Shown here in pieces: positions 36,031-43,792 of a stretch of 64,000 nucleotides of DNA (its first letter is position 1; each line of letters opens with the position of its first letter). The translations under genes were made by a program, and so were the position numbers. This DNA comes from Cohnella hashimotonis (lineage in GTDB: Bacteria > Bacillota > Bacilli > Paenibacillales > Paenibacillaceae), in assembly GCF_030014955.1 (NCBI RefSeq), contig NZ_JAGRPV010000001.1, forward strand, positions 496,001 through 560,000, read 5' to 3'. The notes beneath the pieces are model-generated. The model saw only the letters and a list, made by a program, of their open reading frames with translations, made no database searches and was not told the DNA's origin.

Positions 36031-37092
36031 TTGAGCAACAATTCGAAAACGATCGGAATCGGCGTCATCGGCGCCGGCCGGATCGGCAAGATCCATGCGG
36101 ACAATCTGCTGCGCATGCCCGGCGTCACGGTCGCGGGGATCGCGGACCCGTTCGCGGGCCAGGCGCTCGAGGCTTGGGCCGCGGAGCGCGGAATCGCCCG
36201 GGTGACGTCCGACGCGGGCGAGCTTCTGACGGATTCCGCCATTGAAGCAGTCGTCATCTGTTCGCCGACCGACACCCACGTCCCGCTGATCGTGGCAGCC
36301 GCCGCGAACGGCAAGGCGATTTTCTGCGAAAAACCGATCAGCATGAGCGTCGAAGGCACGCGCGAAGCGCTGCGCGCAGTCGCTGCGGCGGGCGTCAGTT
36401 TGCAGATCGGCTTCAACCGGCGGTTCGACCATAACTTCCGGCGCGTGAAGGAGATCGTGGGCGAGGGACGCGTCGGCGAACCTCATCTGATCAAGATCAC
36501 CTCCCGCGATCCGAGCCCGCCGCCGATCGAGTACGTCAAAGTTTCCGGCGGGCTGTTCATGGACATGGCGATCCACGACTTCGACATCGCCCGCTTCCTC
36601 TCGGGCAGCGAGGTGGAGGAAGTATTCGCGCAGGGCGCGGTGCTGGTCGATCCGTCCATCGGCGAGGCCGGCGATATCGACACGGCGATCACGACGCTGA
36701 AGTTCGCGAACGGCGCGCTGGGCGTTATCGACAACAGCCGCAAGGCCGTCTACGGCTACGATCAGCGGGTCGAGGTGTTCGGCTCGGGCGGCAGCGTGTC
36801 GATCGCCAACGACTACCCGAACACGGCGGTCGTGAGCGGAGCGGATGCCATTACGCGGGATAAGCCGCTGCACTTTTTCCTCGAGCGGTATACGGAAGCG
36901 TACCGTGACGAGATGCGGCAGTTCGTCGACAGCGTGCGTTCCGGTCGGCCCGTGCCGGTGAGCGGGCAAGACGGTCTGCAGGCGGAGCTGATTGCCCTGG
37001 CGGCGAAGCGTTCGCTCGAGACGGGACGCCCGGTCAAGCTTGCGGAGCTCGCCGAGGCCGCCGTCGATTCTGCTGCCGTTCCGGCTGTCTAG
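36031..37092 (+). CDS. iolG: Inositol 2-dehydrogenase
   Basis: 353 residues from TTG 36031, preceded by GGGAGG. The Rossmann NAD-binding motif GVIGAGRIGKIHADN is at the N-terminus, followed by the family motif CEKPISMS (catalytic Lys) and GGLFMDMAIHDFDIARFL (catalytic Asp/His), as in Bacillus IolG. It oxidises myo-inositol at C2 with NAD+, the first catabolic step. It lies 133 bp downstream of iolA, with a GCTGC-GAAT-GCAGC hairpin in between, which may affect its level relative to the other iol genes. Related scyllo-inositol or glucose dehydrogenases are not fully excluded. Confidence 0.9.
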   Translation: MSNNSKTIGIGVIGAGRIGKIHADNLLRMPGVTVAGIADPFAGQALEAWAAERGIARVTSDAGELLTDSAIEAVVICSPTDTHVPLIVAAAANGKAIFCEKPISMSVEGTREALRAVAAAGVSLQIGFNRRFDHNFRRVKEIVGEGRVGEPHLIKITSRDPSPPPIEYVKVSGGLFMDMAIHDFDIARFLSGSEVEEVFAQGAVLVDPSIGEAGDIDTAITTLKFANGALGVIDNSRKAVYGYDQRVEVFGSGGSVSIANDYPNTAVVSGADAITRDKPLHFFLERYTEAYRDEMRQFVDSVRSGRPVPVSGQDGLQAELIALAAKRSLETGRPVKLAELAEAAVDSAAVPAV

Positions 37093-37114
37093 GCCTAGGA
37101 GAGGAGAAGAACGC

Positions 37115-37924
37115 ATGGGGATGTCCGAATTGATCGTTCCTTCGCGCGCCGTCCCCGACGAGCGGGGCTGCGCGCTGTCCGTCACGCCGGAGAGCGCCGG
37201 ATGGACATATGTCGGCTTCGAGGTGTTCCGGCTCGCGGCCGGGGACAAGCTCGGTCGGGAGACCGGCGGCCAAGAGGCGGCGCTTGTGCTGCTGTCCGGC
37301 CGCGCGGACGTGAGCGCCGGCGGACAGACGTGGCAGGACGTCGGCAAGCGCATGAGCGTATTCGAAAAGACGCCGCCTTACACCGTCTACGTGCCGTCGG
37401 GGAACCAGTGGGACCTGGAGGCGTTGACCGACGTTGAGCTGGCGGTGTGTCTGGCGCCCGGCCGCGGCAGCCATCCGGCGCGGCTGATCGCGCCGGACGA
37501 TGTCGGCGTGGAGCACCGGGGGAGCGGCAGCATGTCGCGCCTCGTGCACAACATTCTTCCGGAGAGCGAACCGGCGGATAGCCTGCTCGTCGTCGAAGTG
37601 TTCACGCCTGCCGGACACTGGTCCAGCTATCCGCCGCACAAGCACGACCAAGACGACCTGCCGAACGAGTCGCTGCTCGAGGAAACCTATTACTTCCGCG
37701 TGGAGCCCGAGCAGGGCTTCGCGGTGCAGCGCGTCTACACCGACGACCGCTCGCTCGACGAGACGCTCGCGGTCAAAGACCGCGAAGCGGTCCTCGTGCC
37801 CCGCGGCTATCACCCCGTATCCGCGCCGCCGGGCTACGACGTCTATTACCTGAACGTCATGGCCGGCCCGACGCGTACGTGGCGTTTCCACAACGACCCC
37901 GACCACGCATGGCTGATGCGCTAA
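37115..37924 (+). CDS. iolB: 5-deoxy-glucuronate isomerase
   Basis: 269 residues from ATG 37115 behind AGGAGAGGAG. The KduI/IolB-family cupin pair is clear: TPESAGWTYVGFEVFRLAAGDKL, the first cupin LLSGRADVSAGGQTW, and the second with WSSYPPHKHDQDDLPNESLLEETYYFRVEPEQGF (metal-binding His-x-His...Glu). Also DREAVLVPRGYHPVSAPPGYDVYYLNVMAGPTRTW. It isomerises 5-deoxy-D-glucuronate to 5-dehydro-2-deoxy-D-gluconate. It ends the iol gene set and is followed by a strong terminator. Confidence 0.93.
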   Translation: MGMSELIVPSRAVPDERGCALSVTPESAGWTYVGFEVFRLAAGDKLGRETGGQEAALVLLSGRADVSAGGQTWQDVGKRMSVFEKTPPYTVYVPSGNQWDLEALTDVELAVCLAPGRGSHPARLIAPDDVGVEHRGSGSMSRLVHNILPESEPADSLLVVEVFTPAGHWSSYPPHKHDQDDLPNESLLEETYYFRVEPEQGFAVQRVYTDDRSLDETLAVKDREAVLVPRGYHPVSAPPGYDVYYLNVMAGPTRTWRFHNDPDHAWLMR

Positions 37925-37953
37925 CGCACATAAACACATTCAACTCCCAGACC

Positions 37954-37987
37954 GAAACCGCGCCGCCCCGGCGCGGTTTCTTTTTTT
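37954..37987 (+). terminator. Intrinsic terminator of the iol operon
   Basis: GAAACCGCGCC (37954-37964) pairs perfectly with GGCGCGGTTTC (37970-37980) around a 5-nt loop, followed by seven T. It marks the end of the co-directional set that began at 21720. Confidence 0.95.
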
Positions 37988-38067
37988 GCTGAAGCAGCAT
38001 AAGTACCTCTCCCTCATGAGCATAATCGCAAACTGCGCCGGAGGGCGACAGGCTGGAGCGAGGCGAT

Positions 38068-38254
38068 AAGTGTTAAAAAGCATTTAATTTCGTTCATTTT
38101 CAATATGCGGGTCCATTAAGTGTTAAAAAGCAGTTAATCTCTCTCGTTTTGCTCGGTTGCGGCGTTCTGGGAGCCATTAACTGCTCTTCAACACTTATTT
38201 CTGTATGAACGGGCAAGTCTTGCCGAAATAAATGCTTTTTAGCAGCTATCTCGG
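38068..38254. repeat. Palindromic quartet of the dispersed core (locus B)
   Basis: Four related cores in the order forward, forward, reverse, reverse: 38068-38092 (AAGTGTTAAAAAGCATTTAA), 38118-38141 (AAGTGTTAAAAAGCAGTTAA), 38174-38200 (reverse strand AAGTGTTGAAGAGCAGTTAA) and 38223-38254 (reverse strand TGCTAAAAAGCATTTATTTC). The geometry is the same as at 8632-8810. No gene is seen in this stretch. Confidence 0.75.
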
Positions 38255-38272
38255 CGGGGGAGGGGGGGATTT

Positions 38273-38360
38273 GCCAGGAATCCGCGGAATCGGAGTTGGT
38301 ATGCCAGGAATCCGCGGAATCGGAGTTGATTAGCCAAGCATCCGCGGGATCGGATTGCTG
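38273..38360. repeat. 30-bp tandem repeat, three units
   Basis: The unit GCCAGGAATCCGCGGAATCG plus 10 bp recurs at 38273, 38303 and (diverged) 38333, with exact 30-bp spacing. It is noncoding. The short minus-strand frame over it, 38239-38430, is mostly this repeat translated. Confidence 0.85.
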
Positions 38361-38430
38361 CGATCATCTCCTTGGTGACGGCCAGCTTCCTTTCCGCCAG
38401 TCCTGCCTCCAGCGCGTTATCCTTCATCAA

Positions 38431-38494
38431 CGTCCTTTATCAAATCTCCGTCCTTTATCGAATCATCGTCCTTCATCGAATCTTCGTCCTTAGG
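38431..38494. repeat. 18-bp tandem repeat
   Basis: CGTCCTTTATCGAATCAT-like units begin at 38431, 38449, 38467 and (partial) 38485. The rest of 38495-38628 holds no recognised feature beyond a weak TTTACA-N18-CATACT promoter candidate (38522-38551) ahead of the next gene. Confidence 0.8.
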
Positions 38495-38628
38495 CCATTT
38501 AGTATATTTTGTATCCTAACCTTTACACAGATTTGTTTTTTCGGACATACTGCTCGAACATTTCGGCTTTAAATTAATAGCTGTGGGATCGTTCCCATAC
38601 AAAGGCATTTAAAAGAGGGAGTCCTGTC

Positions 38629-39105
38629 ATGCTGATCGATATCCGAGCGAACGCGACCCCTGAAGATTCCCGTACGCATGTCCGCTTCCCTTTTAAGCTG
38701 GACGAGCCGGCGTGCGCGGTCGGCATTCATTTTGAATATTCGCCTAAATGTTTGGACGACGACAGCAGGGCGCGCGAATTGCTGGAACAGAGCTTTGAAA
38801 AATACGTCCTGCCCGAGCAGCTGGCACTCGCCAAGGAGAGGCTCGATCGGCATCTGCCGCTCAAAAATCTCATCACGTTATCGGTGGACGATCCGGCCGG
38901 CTACCGCGGCGCCTGCCATCGCCATGATCCGGTCCAGTCCTTATGGATCTCCGAGCACGACGCTTCCCCGGGCTTGATGAAGGGCAAGATCGCGGCGGGG
39001 GAATGGACGATCACGCTTAGCGTGCATGCCGTCGTCACCGAGCGCTGCGCCTACCGTCTGCAAGTATGGGCGGCGGACGAGGTAGAGAAGGGGGAGCAGC
39101 CATGA
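38629..39105 (+). CDS. Hypothetical protein paired with a PHP hydrolase
   Basis: 158 residues, start ATG 38629 after AGAGGGAG. No family is named with confidence. It is a soluble protein with a predicted beta-sandwich pattern (THVRFPFKLDEPACAVGIHFEYSPK, LKNLITLSVDDPAGYRGACHRHD, GEWTITLSVHAVVTERCAYRLQVWA). In multi-domain CehA/McbA-type metallohydrolases a sandwich of this sort precedes the PHP domain, and here it is a separate gene overlapping the PHP gene by 4 bp (ATGA). A role as its partner subunit is therefore likely. First gene of the phosphoester gene set. Confidence 0.65.
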   Translation: MLIDIRANATPEDSRTHVRFPFKLDEPACAVGIHFEYSPKCLDDDSRARELLEQSFEKYVLPEQLALAKERLDRHLPLKNLITLSVDDPAGYRGACHRHDPVQSLWISEHDASPGLMKGKIAAGEWTITLSVHAVVTERCAYRLQVWAADEVEKGEQP

Positions 39106-40091
39106 GATGGACAGCATGCGAGTTGCACGCCCATACGCTTCATAGTGACGGGAAAATGACGTTGCTGGAGCTCGCGTCGGCGGCGGCCAAGCTTGGCTTC
39201 GAGTGCGTGGCGCTCACCGATCACAATACGATGTCGGGCTTGGCGGACAAGGAAGCGGCGGAGCGGCAGGCGGGGATCGCGATATTGCCCGGCATGGAGT
39301 GGACGACGTTCCACGGACACATGGTCACCGTCGGCCTGGCGGAATACGTCGATTGGCGGGAAGCGAATACCGGCAATATCCACGATGGCGTGTCCGCCGT
39401 TCATGCGCGCGGAGGCGTCGCCGGGCTTGCGCATCCGTTCCGCATCGGAAGTCCGGCATGCACGGGCTGTTACTGGGAGTACGAGATGGAGGACTGGAAC
39501 GACTTCGACTATATCGAAGCCTGGTCGGGCACGTTCGCGCCGATCAAGACGGACAATGCGCGCGCGTTCTCGCTGTGGACGGACAAGCTGAACGAGGGCT
39601 ATCGCCTGGCGGCCACGTCCGGACGCGATTGGCACGACGCTGCGGAGACGGAAGAGCCGATCTCGGTCACCTATCTCCGCCTTGAAGACGAGTCGAGACC
39701 GATCGGCGAAGAGGCGGCAGAGGCGCTGCGCCGGGGCCGGGTGTCGGTAACGATCGGTCCGCTGGTCACGCTGGAGGCCCAGACGCCCGCCGCCTCCTAC
39801 CGGATCGGAGATGTCATCCCGGTCGGCGAACGCACGGTGACCGCACGCATCGGCATTGATTTTTCCGTCCGCCAGGGACTGTGGACCCTTGCCGATCCCG
39901 CATGCCGCATACGCTTGTCCAGCAATAAGGGTGTGTTGGAGGAGAGCGCGGTTCAGGCAACGGAGGGAACGCAAGAGGCGCGCATAACCGTGCAAACGGA
40001 AGGCTTGTCGTGGATGCGGGCCGAATTGTGGGGGATCGTGCGCGGCGTGACCACGATGATCGCTTTTACCAACGCCATTTATTTCGATTAG
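39102..40091 (+). CDS. PHP-domain metallohydrolase (CehA/McbA-like)
   Basis: 329 residues from ATG 39102, overlapping the previous stop. PHP-domain signatures are present: CELHAHTLHSDGKMTLLEL with His9 and His11 as the first metal ligands, VALTDHNTMSGL (Asp/His), GMEWTTFHGH, and GVAGLAHPF. PHP proteins use two or three metal ions to hydrolyse phosphoesters or, in the CehA/McbA branch, carbamates and related esters. Next to a GDPD-like gene and an ABC importer, a phosphoester or phosphodiester substrate is the better guess. The C-terminal ~100 residues are beta-rich. Substrate is unproven. Confidence 0.85.
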   Translation: MRWTACELHAHTLHSDGKMTLLELASAAAKLGFECVALTDHNTMSGLADKEAAERQAGIAILPGMEWTTFHGHMVTVGLAEYVDWREANTGNIHDGVSAVHARGGVAGLAHPFRIGSPACTGCYWEYEMEDWNDFDYIEAWSGTFAPIKTDNARAFSLWTDKLNEGYRLAATSGRDWHDAAETEEPISVTYLRLEDESRPIGEEAAEALRRGRVSVTIGPLVTLEAQTPAASYRIGDVIPVGERTVTARIGIDFSVRQGLWTLADPACRIRLSSNKGVLEESAVQATEGTQEARITVQTEGLSWMRAELWGIVRGVTTMIAFTNAIYFD

Positions 40092-40104
40092 GAGCAGACC
40101 GACG

Positions 40105-40857
40105 ATGAACGATTTTCCACTGATCACCGCGCATACCGGATGCATGGGCACGCCCGACAATTCCGTCGAATCTGCCCGGGCGGGTCTGTCTCTCGGCGCG
40201 GACATTATCGAAGACGACATCCGGGTCACCCGCGACGGCGTCCTCGTGCTGAGTCATGACGATCGCATCGTGCTGGCCGACGGCCGGATCGCAAGCTTGT
40301 CCCGATTGACGCTTCAAGAGCTGAACGAAGGGTTGGCGGCGCCGATCGTCCGGCTCGAGACGGTCATCGATCTGCTGGTCGGCGGCGGCGGTCAAGCCAG
40401 AATGAATCTGGATCTCAAGACGGACGATTGCGTCGAGCCCGTCATGGCCCTCATACGGGAGCGGGACATTGCCGACCGGGTGCTGCTGACAGGCTGCGAA
40501 TACGGCAGAGCCGTTCGGGCGAACGATCTGGACGGCGGTATCGCGAAGCTCCTGAACGTCGATATCGGCAGCTTCCGGACGTCCGTCTATGCCGAAGCCG
40601 CCAGGACGGCCTGCGAGGAAGCGCTGCAAGCCGGCTGCTTCGGCCTCAACGTTCCCTATCAGCTGGCGCTGCCGGAGCTGCTGGAACTCGCTTTCGATCG
40701 CGGACTGTCGGTATTCGTCTGGACCGTCGGCGAAGCGCGGGAGATGAGGAAGTACGCGGAGCTGGGCGTTCGGTCCATCACGACGCGGGATGTCGCGACG
40801 CTGCTGCGCGTAAAACAAGGCTGGCACGAAGAGGGGATAAGCGGGGATGACCTATAA
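40105..40857 (+). CDS. GDPD-like phosphodiesterase with altered signature
   Basis: 250 residues with the TIM-barrel glycerophosphodiester phosphodiesterase layout: the two catalytic histidines (His10 and His51 in LSHDD), and the metal-binding Glu36 and Asp38 in IIEDDIRVTRDG, are all present. Two signature residues are changed: the usual H-R-G is His-Thr-Gly (Thr11), and the P-E-N-T is P-D-N-S. The Arg in this motif normally contacts the phosphate, so substrate preference may differ from standard GDPDs. It starts at ATG 40105 after AGGAGCAG and overlaps the LacI gene by 11 bp. A cytoplasmic enzyme acting on an imported phosphodiester is likely. Confidence 0.82.
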   Translation: MNDFPLITAHTGCMGTPDNSVESARAGLSLGADIIEDDIRVTRDGVLVLSHDDRIVLADGRIASLSRLTLQELNEGLAAPIVRLETVIDLLVGGGGQARMNLDLKTDDCVEPVMALIRERDIADRVLLTGCEYGRAVRANDLDGGIAKLLNVDIGSFRTSVYAEAARTACEEALQAGCFGLNVPYQLALPELLELAFDRGLSVFVWTVGEAREMRKYAELGVRSITTRDVATLLRVKQGWHEEGISGDDL

Positions 40858-41851
40858 CATCAAGGAAATCGCTTCGCTGGCCGGCGTGTCCAAGTCGACG
40901 GCTTCCAGAGTCATATCCGGCAACGGGTATGCGAGTCCCGAAGCCAGGGCGCGCGTGCTCGAAGTCGTCGAGCAATTGCAGTACAAGCCGAACGCGGTGG
41001 CGAGGGCGATGGTCGCCAAGCGGACGAACAACATCGGCGTGATCGTGTTCCGAGAGCAACAGCCGATCGTCTCTCATCCGCTGTACGGCAAGCTGATCGA
41101 CGCGATCCTCGAAGCGGCCGAAGGGCTGGGCTACTCGGTGCTGCTCAAGACCGACCGGGAGATGTCGGTTCGCTCGGCGGATCACATGCTGGAGCGGCGC
41201 GTCGACGGCCTCATTCTGATCAGCAGGCTGCGCAAAAACGTCGTCGATCACGTCAAAAAGTACAACCTTCCTTACCTGATGGTGAACGGCTCGACCGACG
41301 ATCCGGACGTCATCCACCTCGTCAGCAACGACGAGGAGGGCGGTGCCAAGGCGGCCGCTTACTTGCATGGGCTTGGGCACCGGCGGTTTTTCGTCATCGC
41401 GGGACCCCAGGAGCATCGAAGCCACCATCTCCGGCTGGAGGGGTTCAAGCAAGGGCTGCAGCGGCTCGGCGTCCCGGCGTCGGACCTGACCGTCGTCCTG
41501 TCCCCGGAGTCGAACCTCGAGCAGGGTGCCCGGCTTATGGCGGAGCACTTCGAGACTTTCATCGGCGGCGGCTATACCGTGCTTTTCACCACGAACGACA
41601 TGCTGGCGCTCGGCGCCATGAAGGTGCTGCTGCAGCGATCGGTCCGCGTCCCGGAACAAGCGGCGGTGATGGGCTTCGACGACATCGACTTCGCGGCGGC
41701 TTACTCGCCGGCGCTGACGACGGTCAAGGTAGACACGAACCGGATGGGGCACGACGCCGTCGCTTTGCTCGACCGTCTCATTCATCAAGAAGAGGTCCTG
41801 TCTAAAAAGAACGAATTCGCCAGCGAAATTCTGATTCGCGAGTCCACTTGA
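40847..41851 (+). CDS. LacI-family transcriptional regulator
   Basis: 334 residues, the usual LacI length. The N-terminal helix-turn-helix is YNIKEIASLAGVSKSTASRVISGNGYASPEARARVLEVVEQLQYKPNAVARAM, including the hinge helix. It is followed by a periplasmic-binding-like effector domain (NIGVIVFREQQPIVSHPLYGKLIDAILEAAEGLGY, DGLILIS, NDMLALGAMKVL, VMGFDDIDFAAAYSPALTTVK). It lies between the hydrolase genes and the ABC genes and overlaps the GDPD gene, so it probably represses this gene set until its ligand is present. Operators could not be located by eye. Confidence 0.93.
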   Translation: MTYNIKEIASLAGVSKSTASRVISGNGYASPEARARVLEVVEQLQYKPNAVARAMVAKRTNNIGVIVFREQQPIVSHPLYGKLIDAILEAAEGLGYSVLLKTDREMSVRSADHMLERRVDGLILISRLRKNVVDHVKKYNLPYLMVNGSTDDPDVIHLVSNDEEGGAKAAAYLHGLGHRRFFVIAGPQEHRSHHLRLEGFKQGLQRLGVPASDLTVVLSPESNLEQGARLMAEHFETFIGGGYTVLFTTNDMLALGAMKVLLQRSVRVPEQAAVMGFDDIDFAAAYSPALTTVKVDTNRMGHDAVALLDRLIHQEEVLSKKNEFASEILIREST

Positions 41852-41870
41852 GAAAGGAGGAGCGAGCCTA

Positions 41871-42695
41871 GTGGGATGGTACTTTAAAGCCATCGGCAAA
41901 CGAAGAATCATCGAGTTTATTTTACTGACGATTTTTGCCGTGTTTTTCGCGGGGCCCTTGCTGAATCTGGTAGTACTGGCCTTCAGCGGCCAATGGACGT
42001 ACCCCGATCTGCTGCCCCATCAATGGTCCTTTAAATGGTGGAGGTTCGTGTTCGAACAGGACGACGTCGCGAAGTCGATCGGGCTGTCCTTCCTGATCGC
42101 GACGATCGTCACCGCGCTGTCCATCGTTCTCTGCATTCCGGCAGCCTACGCGTTCGCCCGTATTCGTTTCCCTTTCAAAAGAGTGTTTTTGTTTTCCTTC
42201 CTGCTGACGCACGCCTTTCCGAAAATGGGCCTCTACGTGTCGATCGCCGTGCTGTTCTACAAAGTGGGACTCATGAACACGATGCTCGGGGTCGTTCTCG
42301 TGCACATGATCAACGTCCTCATGTTCATGACCTGGATTCCGACCGCGGCCTTCCGCAACATTCAAGCCGCCCAGGAGGAATCGGCCCGGGACGTCGGCGC
42401 GACGCCGCTTCGTGTATTCCGGAGCATCACGCTGCCGATGGCGATGCCGGGCATCATGGTCGCCTCCGTATTCACGTTCCTCAACTCGCTCGACGAAGCG
42501 CAAGGGACGTTCCTGGTCGGCATTCCCGACATCAAGACGATGCCGATCATCATGTATTCGATCATATCGGACTTTCCGAGCAGCGCCGGCGCGGTATTTT
42601 CGATCATCCTGACGGCGCCGACCATCATTCTGCTCGTGGCCGCCCAGCGGCTCATCAGCGCGGACGTGATGGCCAGCGGATTCCAAGTGAAATAA
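41871..42695 (+). CDS. ABC transporter permease (second half of a full importer)
   Basis: 274 residues from GTG 41871 behind AAAGGAGG. Six helices, with the EAA loop QEESARDVGATPLRVFRSITLPMAMPG. It resembles inner-membrane subunits of the CUT1/UgpE/PotC families. It forms the importer with the other permease (45001), the ATPase (42718) and the lipoprotein (43793). The order is unusual: permease, ATPase, binding protein, then the second permease. Confidence 0.9.
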   Translation: MGWYFKAIGKRRIIEFILLTIFAVFFAGPLLNLVVLAFSGQWTYPDLLPHQWSFKWWRFVFEQDDVAKSIGLSFLIATIVTALSIVLCIPAAYAFARIRFPFKRVFLFSFLLTHAFPKMGLYVSIAVLFYKVGLMNTMLGVVLVHMINVLMFMTWIPTAAFRNIQAAQEESARDVGATPLRVFRSITLPMAMPGIMVASVFTFLNSLDEAQGTFLVGIPDIKTMPIIMYSIISDFPSSAGAVFSIILTAPTIILLVAAQRLISADVMASGFQVK

Positions 42696-42717
42696 CGAGA
42701 TGGAGGGGATCGACGAG

Positions 42718-43767
42718 ATGAGCGTCCAACTGGCCGTCCGCGGCCTGACCAAACGCTACAAGACGGGCGAGGGCGTCACCGGCATTAACCTCGAAGTGAA
42801 CAAAGGCGAGCTCGTGACGCTGCTCGGACCTTCCGGCTGCGGCAAAACGACCGTGCTCCGCGGCATCGGAGGATTCCTCGAGCCGGATGCGGGAGAGATC
42901 CTGATCGAGGGCAAGAGCGTAACCAAGCTGCCGCCGGAGAAGCGCCCGACCTCGATGGTGTTCCAAAGCTACAATTTATGGCCCCATATGTCCGTCTTCG
43001 ATAACCTGGCGTTCGGACTCAAGATTCGCGGCATGCCCAAAGCCGACATCAAGAGCGCCGTCTCGGACGCGCTGCGGCTCGTGCGGCTGCCGGGCGCGGA
43101 GAAGAAATATCCGACGCAGCTGTCCGGCGGCCAGCAGCAGCGCGTCGCGCTCGCCCGGTCGCTGCTGCTGAAGCCGGCCGTGCTGCTCCTGGACGAGCCT
43201 TTCTCGGCGCTGGATGCCAAGCTGAGGCACGAGATGCGCGAAGAGCTTCGGGACATCCAGACGCAGACGGGCCTCACGATGGTGTTCGTCACCCACGACC
43301 AGGAAGAAGCGCTCTCCCTGTCCGACCGGATCATCGTGATGAATCACGGGCATATCGAGCAGATCGCGCCGCCGCAGCGCATATACAACGAGCCGGAGAC
43401 GCTGTACGTCGCGCAATTTATCGGGAAAATGAACTTTTTGGAGGGGGTGGTGGACGGGGAGCGGATACGGGTCGGCGAGCTGTCTTGGCCGAACGCGAAG
43501 CGTCTCTCGGGGAAGGTAAAGGTGGCCGTCAGACCGGAAGACGTCGGCTTGACCGCGAGCTCGAATCATCAGGACGAACAGGGGCAAGCATTGCCGGGGA
43601 AAATCAAACAAATCATGATTCTCGGACACTACGCGGAAGTATCGGTCGACATGGGCCAGCACGGCACGCTCAAGGCCTTTCAATCCAAGGAAGCCATCGA
43701 GCGGCTGCGAACGGGAGAAAGCGTGCGCGTTTCCTTGGCTTCCATGATCGCTTATCCAAACGATTGA
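42718..43767 (+). CDS. ABC transporter ATPase (MalK/UgpC/PotA-like)
   Basis: 349 residues from ATG 42718, chosen because GGAGGGG lies 8 bp upstream; ATG 42700 overlaps that site. All nucleotide-binding motifs are present: Walker A GPSGCGKT (37-44), Q-loop VFQSYNLWPHM, signature LSGGQQQR, Walker B VLLLDEPFSALD, and the switch His in FVTHDQEEAL. The C-terminal ~100 residues are a TOBE-type sandwich (VAVRPEDVGLTAS). It powers the importer encoded around it. It is the only carbohydrate-type ATPase gene in the window, so it might also serve the ATPase-less importers at 21720 and 49438; this is only a possibility. Confidence 0.95.
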   Translation: MSVQLAVRGLTKRYKTGEGVTGINLEVNKGELVTLLGPSGCGKTTVLRGIGGFLEPDAGEILIEGKSVTKLPPEKRPTSMVFQSYNLWPHMSVFDNLAFGLKIRGMPKADIKSAVSDALRLVRLPGAEKKYPTQLSGGQQQRVALARSLLLKPAVLLLDEPFSALDAKLRHEMREELRDIQTQTGLTMVFVTHDQEEALSLSDRIIVMNHGHIEQIAPPQRIYNEPETLYVAQFIGKMNFLEGVVDGERIRVGELSWPNAKRLSGKVKVAVRPEDVGLTASSNHQDEQGQALPGKIKQIMILGHYAEVSVDMGQHGTLKAFQSKEAIERLRTGESVRVSLASMIAYPND

Positions 43768-43792
43768 CTCAATCTGAGGAGGATGATTATCC

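Noticed and set aside
38239..38430. 63-codon minus-strand frame (ends of tandem repeats plus a KDNALEAGLAERKLAVTKEM segment)
   Set aside because: The repeat makes up half of it. The unique part could be a gene remnant, but no family was recognised and no ribosome site was seen.
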